24,254 nt of DNA, taken from NCBI GenBank assembly GCA_001579985.1, contig LRSR01000773.1, positions 1 to 24,254 on the forward strand, written 5' to 3'. Below the pieces are notes generated by a model. It had not been told where the DNA came from. It ran no database searches and saw only the letters and a list, made by a program, of their open reading frames with translations. Below, piece by piece: positions 1 through 10,039 of this stretch; position 1 is the first letter of the stretch; each line of letters begins with the position of its first letter. Origin of the DNA: Hypsibius dujardini. Taxonomy: Eukaryota; Tardigrada; Eutardigrada; Parachela; Hypsibiidae. Made by a program: the position numbers and the translations under genes.

Positions 1-177
1 AAACTGCATCCGCGATTTCAGAAAAAAAGGAAGAAACAAATTCCCGCACCACTTTGTGTTATAGCCTAGGGCTTGATTGATTGATTGAATTATTAGCAAC
101 ATTTCCGAAGTTAGAACTTTTTTGATCCAAATTACTGTAAAACGTTTGATTCCAAGATTTTTCAAGCCTTCGCATTT
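1..177. other. Unannotated left edge
   Basis: AT-rich sequence with a short ATTG run near 75. I see no coding potential or structured element here before the foldback array begins. Confidence 0.5.
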
Positions 178-680
178 CAAATTCGATTTTGAATCGATTG
201 ACATTAGCAAAATCTTTTTGGGATGCCAGGGGGCGGAGCTATGGGCTTGTTTCAAACTCGGCTTCCGAGTGACATTGCAGAAATGACTCATAGCTCCGCC
301 CCCTGGCATCCAAAAAAGATTCTGCTGATGTCAATCGATTTAAAATCGAATTTGGACTGAAAATTATAAAAATTCTTTTTGGGTTGTCAGGGGGCGGAGT
401 TATGGGCTAGTTTCAATCTCGGCTTCCGAGTGACATTGCAGAAATGACCTATAGCTCCGCCCCCTGACATCCAAAAACGATTCTGCTGATGTCAACCGAT
501 TTAAAATTAAATTTGGACTGGGAATTATAAAAAATCTTTTTGGGTTGTCAGGGGGCGGAGCTATGGGCTAGTTTCAATCTAGGCTTCCGAGTGACATTGC
601 AGAAATGACTCGTAGCTCCGCCCCCTGGCATCCAAAAAAGATTCTGCTGATGTCAACCGATTCTAAATCGAATTTGGAGT
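178..680. repeat. Three-copy tandem array of a 161-nt foldback unit
   Basis: Three tandem units repeat with an exact 161-nt spacing: the CAGGGGGCGGAG core recurs at 227, 388 and 549. Each unit is an inverted repeat. In copy 1 the arm 178-246 is complementary to 286-354 at about 64 of 69 positions, around a 39-nt loop that contains the small palindrome CTCGG..CCGAG. Inside the arms a 22-nt core with GGGGGCGGAGCTATG is perfectly paired. Adjacent units share the AT-rich outer arm. There is no ORF and no recognisable transposase. It could be a MITE-like foldback element amplified in tandem, or a palindromic satellite. Confidence 0.85.
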
Positions 681-779
681 GGGTGAGTGTTAAAAACCTT
701 GAAGGAATAAACAATAGAGCGAACGGCTAGAACTTACAAAAACAATTCGGTAAATCTTAGAACAGAAAGGAACAAGGAG

Positions 780-955
780 AGACCGTTTAGAGTATGAAGA
801 GGGTGAACCGTTAAAGCAGGAAGGGACGGAGGAGCGAACCATTAGAACAGGAAGGAAGACAGAAGAGAAACGTTACGACAGGAAAGACGAAAAATCGAGT
901 CGTTCGAACCGAAACGAAAAAAGGTGTGACTCGTTAAAGCAGGAAGGAAAAAGGA
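780..955. repeat. Decayed 31-nt tandem repeat, purine-rich
   Basis: A motif of the form ACCGTTAAAGCAGGAAGG recurs with drift near 783, 808, 839, 870, 900 and 931, mostly at 31-nt spacing. The whole 690-1000 stretch is strongly purine-rich on the + strand. No protein reading is credible. Confidence 0.6.
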
Positions 956-1267
956 ACAAGTCCACAGAACAAAGAGAAACAAATGCGAAAACTGTCAGAA
1001 CCAAGTCCTTCCGAATAAGAACCGCAGCGGAAAAACGGTGAACCAGCCGCCTGTCACGCCCTCTGCAGGGCAAACCAATGGCCCCGCTCCGCCCGCCTCA
1101 GCGGTTTTGTCTCGGCGGAATTTCCGCTTCCGCTAAATCCAAACCCCGCCTCTCCAGCTGTCTGCAATGCCACGTTCAAAATTATTTTCCCCACACGCTT
1201 CTTTTTGCCCTTCAAAACAGACATTTTCCACCCTGCACTGCGTCCCCAAAACTACGCGGAAATTAAA
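956..1267 (+). promoter_or_regulatory. Putative promoter and 5'UTR of the CYTH gene
   Basis: No gene is seen here. A CCAAT pentamer lies at 1075-1079, followed within 20 nt by a GC-rich CCGCTCCGCCCGCC stretch resembling GC boxes. Both lie about 190 nt before the ATG at 1268. The transcription start cannot be fixed by reading. Confidence 0.3.
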
Positions 1268-2236
1268 ATGCCTCAAACCACCACGGAAACCGTCGTGCGC
1301 GACGCCAACGGCCACGCCAGCGCAGAGGAGGAGGAGGAGGAGGAAGATATTTCCATTCAACGGGATTTTTTCGTGCCCCCCGACTGTGATGGGAGGTTGA
1401 AGCCGTTCGGCGCGCGTCTCCTCGCCGACCAAGTCTTCGCGGACGAATTCTACGACACTCCGGACTATGCTCTTTCCCTGCAAGGAATCACCCTACGCTT
1501 ACGGGACGGTCAGCTGGAGTTATCGCACGGGGCGTCCGCCGGCGGGCAAGACCCCCACCCCCTGGGGGTCCTGCGCGGTCCTGACGATGTCGCGGCGTTC
1601 CTCCATTCCCGGTCGCTGCTCCGTGAAGATGCCCCCTTGCACGGTGACGTGCGGGAGGCGTTGAAACGCGAGAATTTCCAGGTGTTTGCCACGCCGTCGA
1701 TCAGCCGGAGAGTCTATGGAATTCCGCAGGGAGAACTCCTTCCAGCCAAAATCTCCTTCGAGGTGTCCGATCTCGGGCATTCCGTGGGGGAAATTGAGGT
1801 GTCCGTGGATCATCGAGATGAACTCCCGGCGGCGTTGAAGACGATTGATGTGCTGTCGCAGCGGTTAGGTGAGTTTTACATCTGGAGGCGTGGCTTGACG
1901 CCCCGCACCCAGGGGGTTATACGTCTGGGGGCGTGGCTTGACGCCCCGCACCCAGGGGTTCGAGGGGGTTTTACAGCTGGAGGCGTGGCTTGACGTCCCG
2001 CACCCAGGGGGTTATACGTCTGGAGGCGTGGCTTGACGTCCCGCACCCAGGGGGTCGAGGGGGTTTTACAGCTGGAGGCGTGGCTTGACGCCCCGCACCC
2101 AGGGGGTCGAGGGGTTTTTCAGCTTTGAGCCCACAGATCTGACCAGCAGTCTTGAGCCAGTATGACTTTTCATTCCGAGAGGTTGTTTGAAGCTTATTTG
2201 CTTGCAGGTTTCAAATCGGTGACCGAACTGAAGTGA
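1268..2236 (+). CDS. THTPA: Thiamine-triphosphatase-like CYTH-domain protein
   Basis: Join 1268-1868, 2208-2236; 209 aa. The donor is GTGAGT at 1869 and the acceptor TTGCAG ends at 2207; the split codon keeps phase, and the second exon adds only about nine residues before TGA. CYTH hydrolases such as animal ThTPase cleave thiamine triphosphate in a tunnel of acidic and basic residues. Visible family features are FYDTPDYALSLQG, the LRLR strand (R77, R79), the acidic GEIE strand (G174-E177), and a C-terminal helix resembling DELPAALKTIDVLSQRLG. A Glu run (20-26) precedes the domain. Oddities: the N-terminal ExExK signature reads S29-I-Q31-R-D33, and the lysine usually after ELxL is serine (S86), so catalysis is doubtful. 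The C-terminus is shorter than the human 230-aa enzyme, so a different second exon is possible. ATG 1268 is the first in-frame AUG. Family placement is recognised; activity is not shown. Confidence 0.75.
1869..2120 (+). repeat. GC-rich minisatellite inside the CYTH-gene intron
   Basis: The core GGCGTGGCTTGACG begins at 1887, 1930, 1982, 2025 and 2077. Spacings alternate 43/52/43/52, a 95-nt two-part higher-order repeat. The unit resembles the splice-donor region itself: GAGTTTTACATCTGG just inside the donor matches GGGTTTTACAGCTGG in later units. It fills most of the 339-nt intron. Confidence 0.85.
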
Positions 2237-2597
2237 AGCGGAAACGCGGGAGCTTTCGCCACTATAATCTAACTTCGGAAGTCGGTGTCCATTTCTGCAA
2301 ATGCTTCGTCTAAATCAACCTGATAAGCGATCCGTCCATTCAAAAGCTTTCTTAAGATGCTCTTGCCTGTTTCGCGGTACATTACTCCCTTTCTCTCCAG
2401 CTTGGCTGTTCGTCCTCTTCCCGATCGGGCTATTCTCTCTCTCTTTCAAGTTTTTTAACTGGAAAAGATGCCGGTGTATGTTAAGTTTTTTGTCTTAATA
2501 TCACTGTTTCAGAATATAAAATCAGGCTTGTCACCGTTCAGTTCCTGTATCGGGTGAACTAATCAACTCCTTACCATATGCACCATGCATGTACTAA
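2237..2597. other. 3' flank of the CYTH gene
   Basis: No gene is seen. AATATAAAA near 2514 could serve as a variant poly(A) signal for the upstream gene; no canonical AATAAA is present. The rest is pyrimidine-rich with no recognisable element. Confidence 0.4.
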
Positions 2598-2951
2598 CTA
2601 AGCGACTAGCCCTGCCTGTTCGATTGGTAACTAAGCGACTAGCTCTGCCTGTTCGATTGGTAACTAAGTGACTAGCCCTGCCTGTTCGGTTGGTAACTAA
2701 ACTGACTAGCCTTGCCTGTTCAGTTGGTAACTAAACCGACTAGCGCTGCCTGTTAGATTGGTAACTAAGCGACTAGCCGTGCCTGTTAGATTGGTAACTA
2801 AGCGACTAGCCCTGCCTGTTAGATTGGTAACTAAGCGACTAGCCCTGCCTGTTAGATTGGTAACTAAGCGACTAGCTCTGCCTGTTCGGTTGGTAACTAA
2901 GCGACTAGCCCTGCCTGTTCGATTGGCAACTAAGCGACTAGCCCTGCCTGT
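2598..2951. repeat. 33-nt minisatellite, about 10.7 copies
   Basis: Units start at 2598, 2631 and so on, each of the form CTAAGCGACTAGCCCTGCCT followed by GTTCGATTGGTAA. Two units carry a one-base insertion. Because 33 is divisible by 3, the units from 2758 on stay open on the + strand as an 11-residue repeat (VTKRLALPVRL). Earlier units contain TAA or TGA in that frame, so I treat it as non-coding. Confidence 0.9.
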
Positions 2952-3405
2952 ACACGCGCAGTCAGTACGATGATGGTTTATGGATTCAGAACGACTCCAG
3001 AGAATCCAGCAGCAAAGACTACAGAACGCTAATAGTAATCAGCTCAAGCCCAAATCGAGTGCTTATATAGGAACAAGTAGTGGACGTGTCTTTGCGTTCC
3101 CTTGCCAAAGGAACATGGTTCCCACATGAATCACCGGATATGTCAAAGATCTCTTACCCAGTCCATGAAATCACAGGCTGAACAGTTTGAGCTCACAGCT
3201 GAAGTCAAGTCAAGACTCACTTTGGCCTACTTCTTTTCCCAAAGACGTCACAGACACCTGCTATCAGCATAAAACTAAAAAGATAATACACTATAAAAAA
3301 GATGGTAAATGGCCGTCGCATTTTCCCACAAAAATGCAGGGACTGAAAATTTTCCGGGAAAAACCCAGACCGCGTGGAAGAAAGCGTCAGACAGACGCCG
3401 TTGCG
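2952..3405. other. Gene-free stretch beyond the WDR59 stop codon
   Basis: This is the presumed WDR59 3'UTR (- strand) plus intergenic sequence. No canonical AATAAA is seen on the minus strand. A 19-nt tandem pair (GCGTCAGACAGACGC at 3384 and 3403) overlaps the WDR59 stop. Confidence 0.4.
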
Positions 3406-3803
3406 TCAGACAGACGCCGTTTTCATGGCTTCCAGACACAGACATCCACATCCGCTGGGGCATGCCGCGTTAGTTGCAAACCAGTTTTGCTGCACAGAAA
3501 CAACCGTCTCATTAGGCGTTTGCCGTGGGCCATGGGAAAGTTGAGATGTATACCAACCATGTGAGTCGAATGGCCTCCGTGGCCGCAAACGATGCAGAAG
3601 CTGGACATTCCCCTCACCGGAATGTGGCAAATAATGCAGGTCGTCGCAATGTATTTACAGCGAAAGCAGCGAGATCCCCTCACTTCCAACCGACAGTTGT
3701 GGCAAATGCCGTAATACTCTGTGTGAAAGAGAATGAAAGCTCGAATAGACAGACAGAGACAGACAGACAGAGAGACAAACAGGCAGAGAGACAGACAGGC
3801 AGG

Positions 3804-3846
<43 letters not shown>

Positions 3847-5065
3847 GCAGACAAACGGAACCCAACGTGAGCAGCGATCTCACCGACTCCGCGATGCGGC
3901 TCCGCAGCGTCTCCCAGACACTTCATAATCTCCGCCCGCTTATTCAACAGCCGCGCGCCATAAAGATGTTCACAATACTCTCGCTTGAACAGATCAAACT
4001 CCTGTTTCCTGTCCGGATGGAGGATGTATCGGTCCGCCAGGTCCCGCGCGTCCTCGGCCGACTGCTTCCTCGTGGCATCCCACGACGGGGTGGTCCAGCT
4101 GTTGGCTCGCTTGTCGCGCACCGACGACGTGACTGCCGGACTGAGGGTCCACCCGTCGACGCAGTCCTCCGCGTGGAGTGTATGGTGAGGCGACACGACA
4201 CCACCGAGGTGCGAAGCGGATTTGTGGTTCCGCGAAGAGGGAATGCCGCGTTGCTTTTGTGAGCACGGAAGTCGGCAAAGGATGCAGAGGAGTGTTGCCA
4301 GGAAGGAACTATCAGCGCATCCGCGATACCGCTCAATCCTACACCCAAAACAAGTTTCAGTTTTAACTGAAATCAATCTTCATTAGTCAATAACATCTGC
4401 CTTACACAGACGTTAAGTCCAAACAACACAAACAAAAAAGCAAAAGTCAGACAAGCAGGCCGGCAAACAGGCAAACAAGCAGAGAGACATAGAGACAGAT
4501 AGACGAACAAATAGACATACAGACAGACTGACAAATATACAAACAGACAGACAGACAGTAAGGCATATAGGCAGAAAGAAAGACTCACAGGCGGATAGGC
4601 ACACAGGCAGACAGACAAACAGAGAGCATGCATCGGTCTTACAAATAGTCCAGTAAAGCTCGCCCGAAGGGATGTGCAGACCAAGTAGCCTCGTCCCGCA
4701 GTTCAGTTCCGTAGTCACAGGCAGGCTGATACATGACTACCGACAGCAAATTCCACACATAAGCTAAGTCTTGCCTGCCGACCGATTCCGCCAGTTCCGC
4801 GTTGAACCGAAAACTTTCCACTGGATTGAAGGAATCGTTTCTGAAAGCACAACTACATAATTCCACATTGACAAGAGAGACAAAAATATATAGACCGATA
4901 AACCGACAGACAAATAGACAGATCGGTAAGCAGCACGATAAACCCACCGACAGACAGACAAACAGACAGGCACAGACAGACAAACAGACAGACAGACAAA
5001 CAGACAGACAAACAGACAAACAGGCAGACAAACAGACAGACAGGCAGACAGACAAACAGACAAAC

Positions 5066-5096
<31 letters not shown>

Positions 5097-5869
5097 TTAC
5101 TTGTAGTTCGCCGCCAAGATGGGATGAAATGGCAGTAAATTCTCCACACTGTATATCGTAATTGTCGGACGTTCTGCTTTGCCCTTCTTTTTCAATGCCT
5201 TCCGCACCTGGCGTTGTCGCGACGACAGCTCCGACGGATAGATCCCCGACAAATTTCCACTCAACGTCGACTTCGTTCCGCCCCCGCTGTTTCCCAGCTT
5301 CCAGTGGTCACTCCACATGAGCAGTTTATCCCCGGCGAAACATAAACCGCAGATCCGCGGGAACGGTATCACCGTGTCTGTCGGGAAGGAAACCGCGGCC
5401 GGATTGCCCAAGAGTTTAGCCGTAGCGGCGGATATCAACGGCGACTCCACCCGCTGGACGCTAAATCGGCTGGTGGGTGCGCCCACTTTGAAGGTCGCAC
5501 CGGCGGAGGTGGCGACGGGTGGCTGTTGTGAAGGCGGAGAAATGAACACCGGGTGCGGATCCAGTCGGGGAGATGGGCTGGCATCGGTGGACAGAGTGCC
5601 CAGGAACTGCATGGCCGAACGGATTGCCGGCACGACTGAGACGGACTGATTCTTGAGGCAACGGGCGAATGTGTCGGTCAGAGCTTGACCGATTTGGCGG
5701 ACGGACATTGGATTCAGGGTGGTGGATTCTTGAGTGACTTGAAAGTTGGGAGTGCTGTTTTCTGAAACAGAAACGGGTTGGTGCGATACAACAACTAGGA
5801 AGCTCCATTCACGTTCTTGTTCCAGTGAGACTGAACAGGACTTCTTCACAAGCAGACAGACAGACAACT

Positions 5870-5912
<43 letters not shown>

Positions 5913-7620
5913 CAAGTAGGCAGACAAACAAATAGACAAGCAGACAGACAGACAACTAGGCATGCAGACAGACAGACAGACAACTAGGCATGCAGACAGG
6001 CAGACAACTAGGCAGACAGACAGACAGGCAGCCAGAGAGACAACGAGACAAATAAGCAGGCAGTGTATCATGACCGAAATGCACACAGAGGGATGTCTTG
6101 ATGTCTTAAAAGGGAACGGATCTGTGATGATGTCTTACCTGGATATCCCAAGGGAAAGGATAAGCTGATGCGTACCAAATGCGGCCCGGACGTCATCATC
6201 ACCACACAAGTCCTCAGCTTCACGTCGATATCATCAACCACCACATTCGGCAGATCCACCGACTTCAACTCCCGGTCCAGCGATGAGACCGGCGACCCGG
6301 GCGGCGAGACTCCATTGGCCTCGCTGGACAGCAGCGACGTCATGGAGTAGTGCTCCCGACCGTGGGACAGATGGCCCTCGTAATGCGGGTGATCAAGCAC
6401 AATCGTGTGGTTGAGGTAAGCCGCTCCGCACTGCTTCTGGACCGATGAATCTGTCTTCCACAGTCGTAGCGACTGGTCCTTGGACCAGCTGACCATTTGA
6501 TATTCGTGGTTGCGGGGCGAACGCCAGAAGAAGTCGTAGATGCCCTCGGTGTGGCCGGAGAAGATGTGGATGGGGGAGGAGGTGTCGTTGAGGGCCCACA
6601 AGGTGAGGCTGGTGTCGCCGCGATGGATTTGCGGAATGCCGACGGTGACGACCGATTCGCCGAAGGGAGTGAACCGAGCTCGCCATACGGGCGCTGTCAC
6701 TTGAATATAGTGCTCGGCTTTCTTTGGTGTCGTGATGTCCCATACCTAAAGAGGAGCCTCCCTGGTTAGATCTAAAAGGCAGTCATGAACACGGGCATAA
6801 AAACATACCTCCAGACAGACAAACAGATAGGCAAATGAACAGACAAATAAACAACCAGGTAGACAGGCACAGACGGAGAGTTGGATGGATGGATACAAGA
6901 TAGACAGGCAGACAGACAACCAGATAGGCAGACAGACAGACAACCAGATAGACAGGGAGGCAGACAGACAGATAGGCAGACAGACAAACAACCAGATAGA
7001 CAGGGAGGCAGACAGACAGCCAGATAGGCAGGCAGACAGACAACCAGATAGACAAACGGACAAACAGACAGGCAGTCAGACAGGAATAGAGGCATACAGG
7101 CAATTAGGCAGACCTTGACAGTGCAATCTTGAGCGCAAGTGACCAGGCTATTCGCACTATTTCCACTCCAATCGAGCCCGTTAATCTTTGCCGAATGTGC
7201 CGCGATATATTCCATCGGAGTGGAGGCTTTCCGGAAATCCCATATTTTACAGTCCGCCTCATGCGCGGTCGCCAGCAAGGGTTTCGATCCAATTTTTGAC
7301 CATTTGGATTGTGATGCACCGCAGACGGAGGGAAGATTCGCCACTGGCCTCCGCAGATCCCGCATATCCCAGATGTTGACGTAGTTGTCCACGGAGCAGG
7401 TGACCAAGAGGCCTGGCTCAGAGATATTCCAGTCCAAGTCCAACACCGACCTCTCCAAACCCTGAAAGACATCAAACTTATGAAATTGCTGGAGAACAAA
7501 ATAGAAACAGTCTACACGGTCTTGGTCGATTGATTGAATTGTCGGTCGACTGATTGAATTGCTGATTGATTGATTGATTGGGTCGACTGATTGAATTGTC
7601 GGTCGACTGATTGAATTGCC

Positions 7621-7654
<34 letters not shown>

Positions 7655-8267
7655 TTGATTGATTGGTTGATTGGTTGATTGATTGGTTGAGTTGTCAGTC
7701 GACTGATTGAATTGTCGGTCGGCTGATTGAGTTGTCGATTGATTTATAGGTTGATTGGTTGATTGATTAGTTGATTGGTTGATTGGTTGATTGATTGATT
7801 GAGTTGTTGCATCGCTGTAATCACGTAAACACAAATTGATTTGACTTGAATTCAAGGTTGAATTCAGCAAAATCAAGCAATCAAGCCAACAACTCGGCTT
7901 GCAAACTTTTCGAAAGCAATCACCGCCACATAATCCAACAAATAACCACACATCTCACTTTGATCGCCTGTCCATTGTCCACCAGTTCGCCGACGGAATA
8001 TTCGAAATTTAAAATCTCCACTTTCTGGTTGGATCCGATGGCGACGACGTGCCGGAACTCGGGGTGATGATTCCATCCCACCACGCTCACCTCCCAGCGG
8101 CTCTTGCGGTTGATTTTCCGCAACACACTCTGCGGGTTGGTCAAGTCGATGACGGAGGTGCCGAGGCGACCGGCGAGGACAAGGAATCGGCCGGTGCAAT
8201 CGATGGCGGCCGCCGTTGCCTTGATGTCGCGATGCTCGCAAATCAACTCATCACCCGCCCAATTCAT
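3406..8267 (-). CDS. WDR59: WDR59, GATOR2 complex WD-repeat subunit
   Basis: Minus-strand exons in transcript order: 8267-7959, 7461-7114, 6745-6139, 5761-5101, 4840-4643, 4338-3884, 3718-3558, 3489-3406; 940 aa (human about 974). Every junction keeps phase. WDR59 is a scaffold of GATOR2, which relieves GATOR1 inhibition of TORC1 at the lysosome. Residues 1 to about 330 carry the WD propeller (SVDNYVNIWDMRDLRRP; IAAHSAKINGLDW; TAPVWRARFTPFG). About 385-485 is an RWD-type segment split by intron 3. About 640-710 is an alpha-solenoid part (WSAHPFGRALLDYL). The C-terminus is a CxxC zinc-ribbon/RING-like module (CHNCRLEVRG, CIICHIPVRG, CGHGGHSTHM, CPSGCGCLC). Introns 1-6 are repeat-filled. Donors of introns 2 (GTCTGC) and 7 (GTTGGT) are weak but required by alignment. 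ATG 8267 fits the family N-terminus. Its 5' end faces RPL27A. Confidence 0.95.
3746..3856. repeat. GACA tetranucleotide array, WDR59 intron 6
   Basis: Imperfect (CAGA)n on the +, hence TGTC on the sense strand. It lies inside a 165-nt intron (3719-3883) that is a multiple of three and has no stop in the WDR59 frame. Confidence 0.95.
4435..4625. repeat. Degenerate GACA array, WDR59 intron 5
   Basis: Interrupted CAGA/CAGG/AGAC units fill most of the 304-nt intron 4339-4642. This is the most diverged of the WDR59 arrays. Confidence 0.9.
4890..5096. repeat. GACA array, WDR59 intron 4
   Basis: Long CAGACAAACAGACAG blocks fill the 260-nt intron 4841-5100. The array abuts the splice donor within a few bases (exon ends at 5101). 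Confidence 0.95.
5850..6062. repeat. CAGG then CAGA array, WDR59 intron 3
   Basis: A pure (CAGG)n block near 5870-5912 is followed by CAGA units with interspersed ACTAGGCATG spacers (three copies near 5955-6010). It sits in the 377-nt intron 5762-6138. Confidence 0.95.
6814..7111. repeat. GACA array with GATAGACAGG units, WDR59 intron 2
   Basis: Repeats of ACCAGATAGACAGGGAGGC alternate with CAGACAGA in the 368-nt intron 6746-7113. The splice donor (GTCTGCC on the minus strand, 7113 downward) is itself built of repeat-like sequence. Confidence 0.95.
7526..7805. repeat. ATTG array, WDR59 intron 1
   Basis: (ATTG)n mixed with longer units containing GTCGGTCGACTGATTGAATT, which recur about six times, in the 497-nt intron 7462-7958. 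The unit type differs from the GACA arrays of introns 2-6. Confidence 0.95.
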
Positions 8268-9164
8268 GTCGGCGGAAATGAAGGAACAAAATGATGAAAA
8301 CTGGACAACGGCAATCTCAAGACGACTCCATGGTTCGTATCAGTGTGCCTGAAAATGCAAACAAAGCATACAATCAATCAATCAATCGATCAATCGATCA
8401 ACTGATCAATCAATGAGAGACGTCAATCAAGCGCAGTACTTTCCATCAATCAATCAATCAATCGAAGACGTCAATCGAGGACAGTACTTTCACTCAATCA
8501 ACCGATCGATCAAGCACCGATCACAATGACATTACAATAAAAAGCAACGGCAGAGCTGCTATGAAATTCCTTCAACTCAAACTCCCAAATATTACAGGAG
8601 GCCTTAAATGCAATGATCAACGTCAAAGAAAAAAGTCTGTACTGGTGCTCACTGCTGAGATGCCAAACAGACTTTCAGGCATTCTCTTTCAGTCAATCGT
8701 TCAATCAAAGTATGGCTGTCGCATGAAATTCATCATTTCATCAATCAATAGATCGACCGACACACAAACGCATACATTAAAATTAGTGCTACAGATTTCC
8801 TAGGGATTATTCGATTTCTAAAAAGTACATCACCTTGCCGGTTTCTGTCATCAGTCGGAAAAAAATTCCCCGCGGAATTGAAATATCGCAAAAAAGTGTA
8901 AAAATAAAGAAGTTTCATAAAAATGTCAGCTGAGATTTCAGGCATTTAGAAGAGTCCATTCCACTAGGCCATAAAATGTGTTCCATCTTGTTATGCCATT
9001 TTCAAAACCCATGAGCCCAGGTCATAAGTCAATAAAAGGTCACGTGATATATCCAGTTAGAATTGGGGGATAGTTTGCACGTGGTTTAGCATGACCGCAC
9101 TGGAACAGGCTCTGCATGCGTGCATTTAGCAGGTTTTCATTTTCGACAATCGGCGCAAAAGAGA
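8268..9164. other. Divergent intergenic region WDR59 / RPL27A
   Basis: About 900 nt separate the two divergent starts. It holds the WDR59 5' region next to 8268 and the CAAT-type repeat at 8368-8512. The RPL27A upstream region shows no clear TATA box. No further gene is recognised; small ORFs here lack family similarity that I can see. Confidence 0.5.
8368..8512. repeat. CAAT/CGAT array in the divergent promoter region
   Basis: (CAAT)n blocks are interrupted by two related spacers (GACGTCAATC..GCAGTACTTTC and GACGTCAATC..GACAGTACTTTC), a partly duplicated unit of about 65 nt. Confidence 0.85.
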
Positions 9165-9180
9165 CTTCTCTCTTCTCTCC
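9165..9180 (+). promoter_or_regulatory. Candidate 5' TOP tract of RPL27A
   Basis: CTTCTCTCTTCTCTCC is an uninterrupted 16-nt pyrimidine tract beginning with C. This is the hallmark of ribosomal-protein mRNA 5' ends that TORC1 controls through LARP1. The placement, about 160 genomic nt before the ATG and just before a 5'UTR intron, fits. The exact start site is inferred. Confidence 0.55.
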
Positions 9181-9293
9181 ACTTCTCCCTGTGGGTCCTC
9201 GAATAATTTCCCTTCCACTTCGGATTATTTCCTCCCAAAAGGTAAGCCATTTTATTTTGCGATAGCGCCTTCAGCGGGAAAACCATGTGCTGA

Positions 9294-9967
<674 letters not shown>

Positions 9968-10039
9968 ACTGGCATTCTGTCACTTTTCACAGCGCATTGG
10001 GAAACAAAATAATATCAGCGGAGTTGTGAATGCTTTCGT

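Noticed and set aside
320-360. CTGATG followed by GAAA in the foldback unit, resembling a hammerhead ribozyme core as seen in some satellite DNAs
   Set aside because: The invariant A after CUGAUG is U here, the required stem II does not form next to the core, and no proper cleavage-site helix was found.
178-680. CRISPR-like regular spacing
   Set aside because: The spacing regions are themselves repeated, units are 161 nt and palindromic, and the genome is eukaryotic with introns.
1205-1267. Upstream extension of the CYTH protein
   Set aside because: The extension begins at TTG; the first AUG in frame is 1268, and the family N-terminus aligns after it.
4639-5097. Long minus-strand ORFs rich in Cys-Leu-Ser-Val (also near 3680, 4373, 6746, 13135), and + strand Arg-Gln-Thr-Asp ORFs
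   Set aside because: GACA/TGTC repeats contain no stop in any of six frames, so they inflate ORFs. The real WDR59 and PSMC4 exons flank them and phase shows they are introns.
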